Assembly (NCBI GenBank): GCA_025937075.1 | Contig: JAICSD010000270.1 | Coordinates: 1-6,307 of the forward strand | Direction of reading: 5' to 3' | Source of the DNA: Vicinamibacteria bacterium | GTDB lineage: Bacteria; Acidobacteriota; Vicinamibacteria; Vicinamibacterales; 2-12-FULL-66-21 | DNA: 6,307 nt | In this document: in pieces, positions 6,087 to 6,307 of the stretch | Numbering within the stretch: the stretch's first letter is position 1 | Layout: every line of letters starts with the position of its first letter | Made by a program: the position numbers and the translations under genes | Notes under the pieces: generated by a model | The model's database searches: none | What the model saw: only the letters and a program-made list of their open reading frames with translations | Told to the model about the DNA's origin: nothing

Positions 6087-6307
6087 CTATTGGGTCCGGA
6101 GCGCCTTCATCGGCGACAATCCCGCCGCACGGCCCGCAGGAATGACGGCGGCAAAGAACGCGCACATCGCGAGTGATCCAGCCGCGATTGCCAGCGCAGA
6201 CGGATCCCAGAACGACACGCCGTACAGTTGCGCGGAGATCGCGCGGCCCGCGAGGATCGCGAGCGGAATCCCCAGCAGGAGGCCGACCGCCACACGCGTA
6301 AAGGCGC
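6087..6307 (-). CDS. ABC permease of ADOP type, C-terminal part only
   Basis: The frame runs off the right edge, so only the last 73 codons are present, ending MKALRTQ before TAG at 6089-6087. The sequence AFTRVAVGLLLGIPLAILAG forms a membrane helix. A short periplasmic stretch, RAISAQLYGVSFWDPSALAI, follows, then the last helix (AGSLAMCAFFAAVIPAGRAA) and the cytosolic tail. LYGVSxxDP followed by PAxRAAxxxPMxALR is the usual ending of the large duplicated orphan permeases (ADOP family, about 800-900 residues) that are greatly expanded in Acidobacteriota; this is the best taxonomic hint in the window. These permeases carry two MacB/FtsX units and usually lack an adjacent ATPase. The gene's 5' end, any N-terminal PadR-linked regulator and the true length cannot be seen. 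Confidence 0.85.
   Translation of the reverse strand, partial: AFTRVAVGLLLGIPLAILAGRAISAQLYGVSFWDPSALAIAAGSLAMCAFFAAVIPAGRAAGLSPMKALRTQ

Overview
The window looks like a high-GC chromosomal segment from an uncultured or soil Acidobacteriota, most likely class Vicinamibacteria. This is inferred from three things together. The right edge carries the C-terminus of a large orphan ABC permease of the ADOP type, ending in PAGRAAGLSPMKALRTQ. A TonB-receptor-like C-terminal tail is present near the left end. A secreted protein with a G-W-x-LNP start and an EIGF motif resembles proteins I associate with that group. No rRNA or marker gene is present to prove the assignment.

Layout, left to right. Positions 1-415 hold no intact gene. 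They contain one copy of a 26-bp direct repeat (48-73), a hairpin with a T-rich flank (94-115), a fragment that looks like the last ~30 codons of a TonB-dependent outer-membrane receptor on the minus strand (191-280), and a GCAA-looped hairpin (393-408) just ahead of the next start codon. Positions 416-1633 encode the only intact plus-strand gene, a MacB-type ABC permease without its ATPase. The second copy of the 26-bp repeat (1680-1705) follows. Then, all on the minus strand, come tRNA-Arg(UCU) (1739-1815), an aldo/keto reductase (1834-2817), a secreted protein of unknown function with two cysteines in its C-terminal part (2876-4081, start corrected), a Tat-exported three-domain multicopper oxidase (4188-5663), a small zinc-ribbon protein (5745-5987) and the truncated ADOP-type permease (6087 to the right edge).

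The minus-strand genes are spaced by 18-106 bp, with no overlaps, so they may be partly co-transcribed or simply codirectional. The coherent part is the envelope pair: a periplasmic multicopper oxidase followed by a secreted protein of unknown role. An 18-of-20 symmetric palindrome (5702-5721) lies 38 bp upstream of the oxidase and is the best operator candidate. The block at 48-1705, bracketed by the direct repeat and ending 33 bp from the tRNA 3' end, has the opposite orientation and contains gene debris. It looks like a rearranged or inserted segment. I do not see a clear new multi-gene system such as a defence locus, CRISPR array or biosynthetic cluster. The most promising leads are the repeat-bracketed block, the uncharacterised secreted family beside the oxidase, and the oxidase's apparent axial phenylalanine.
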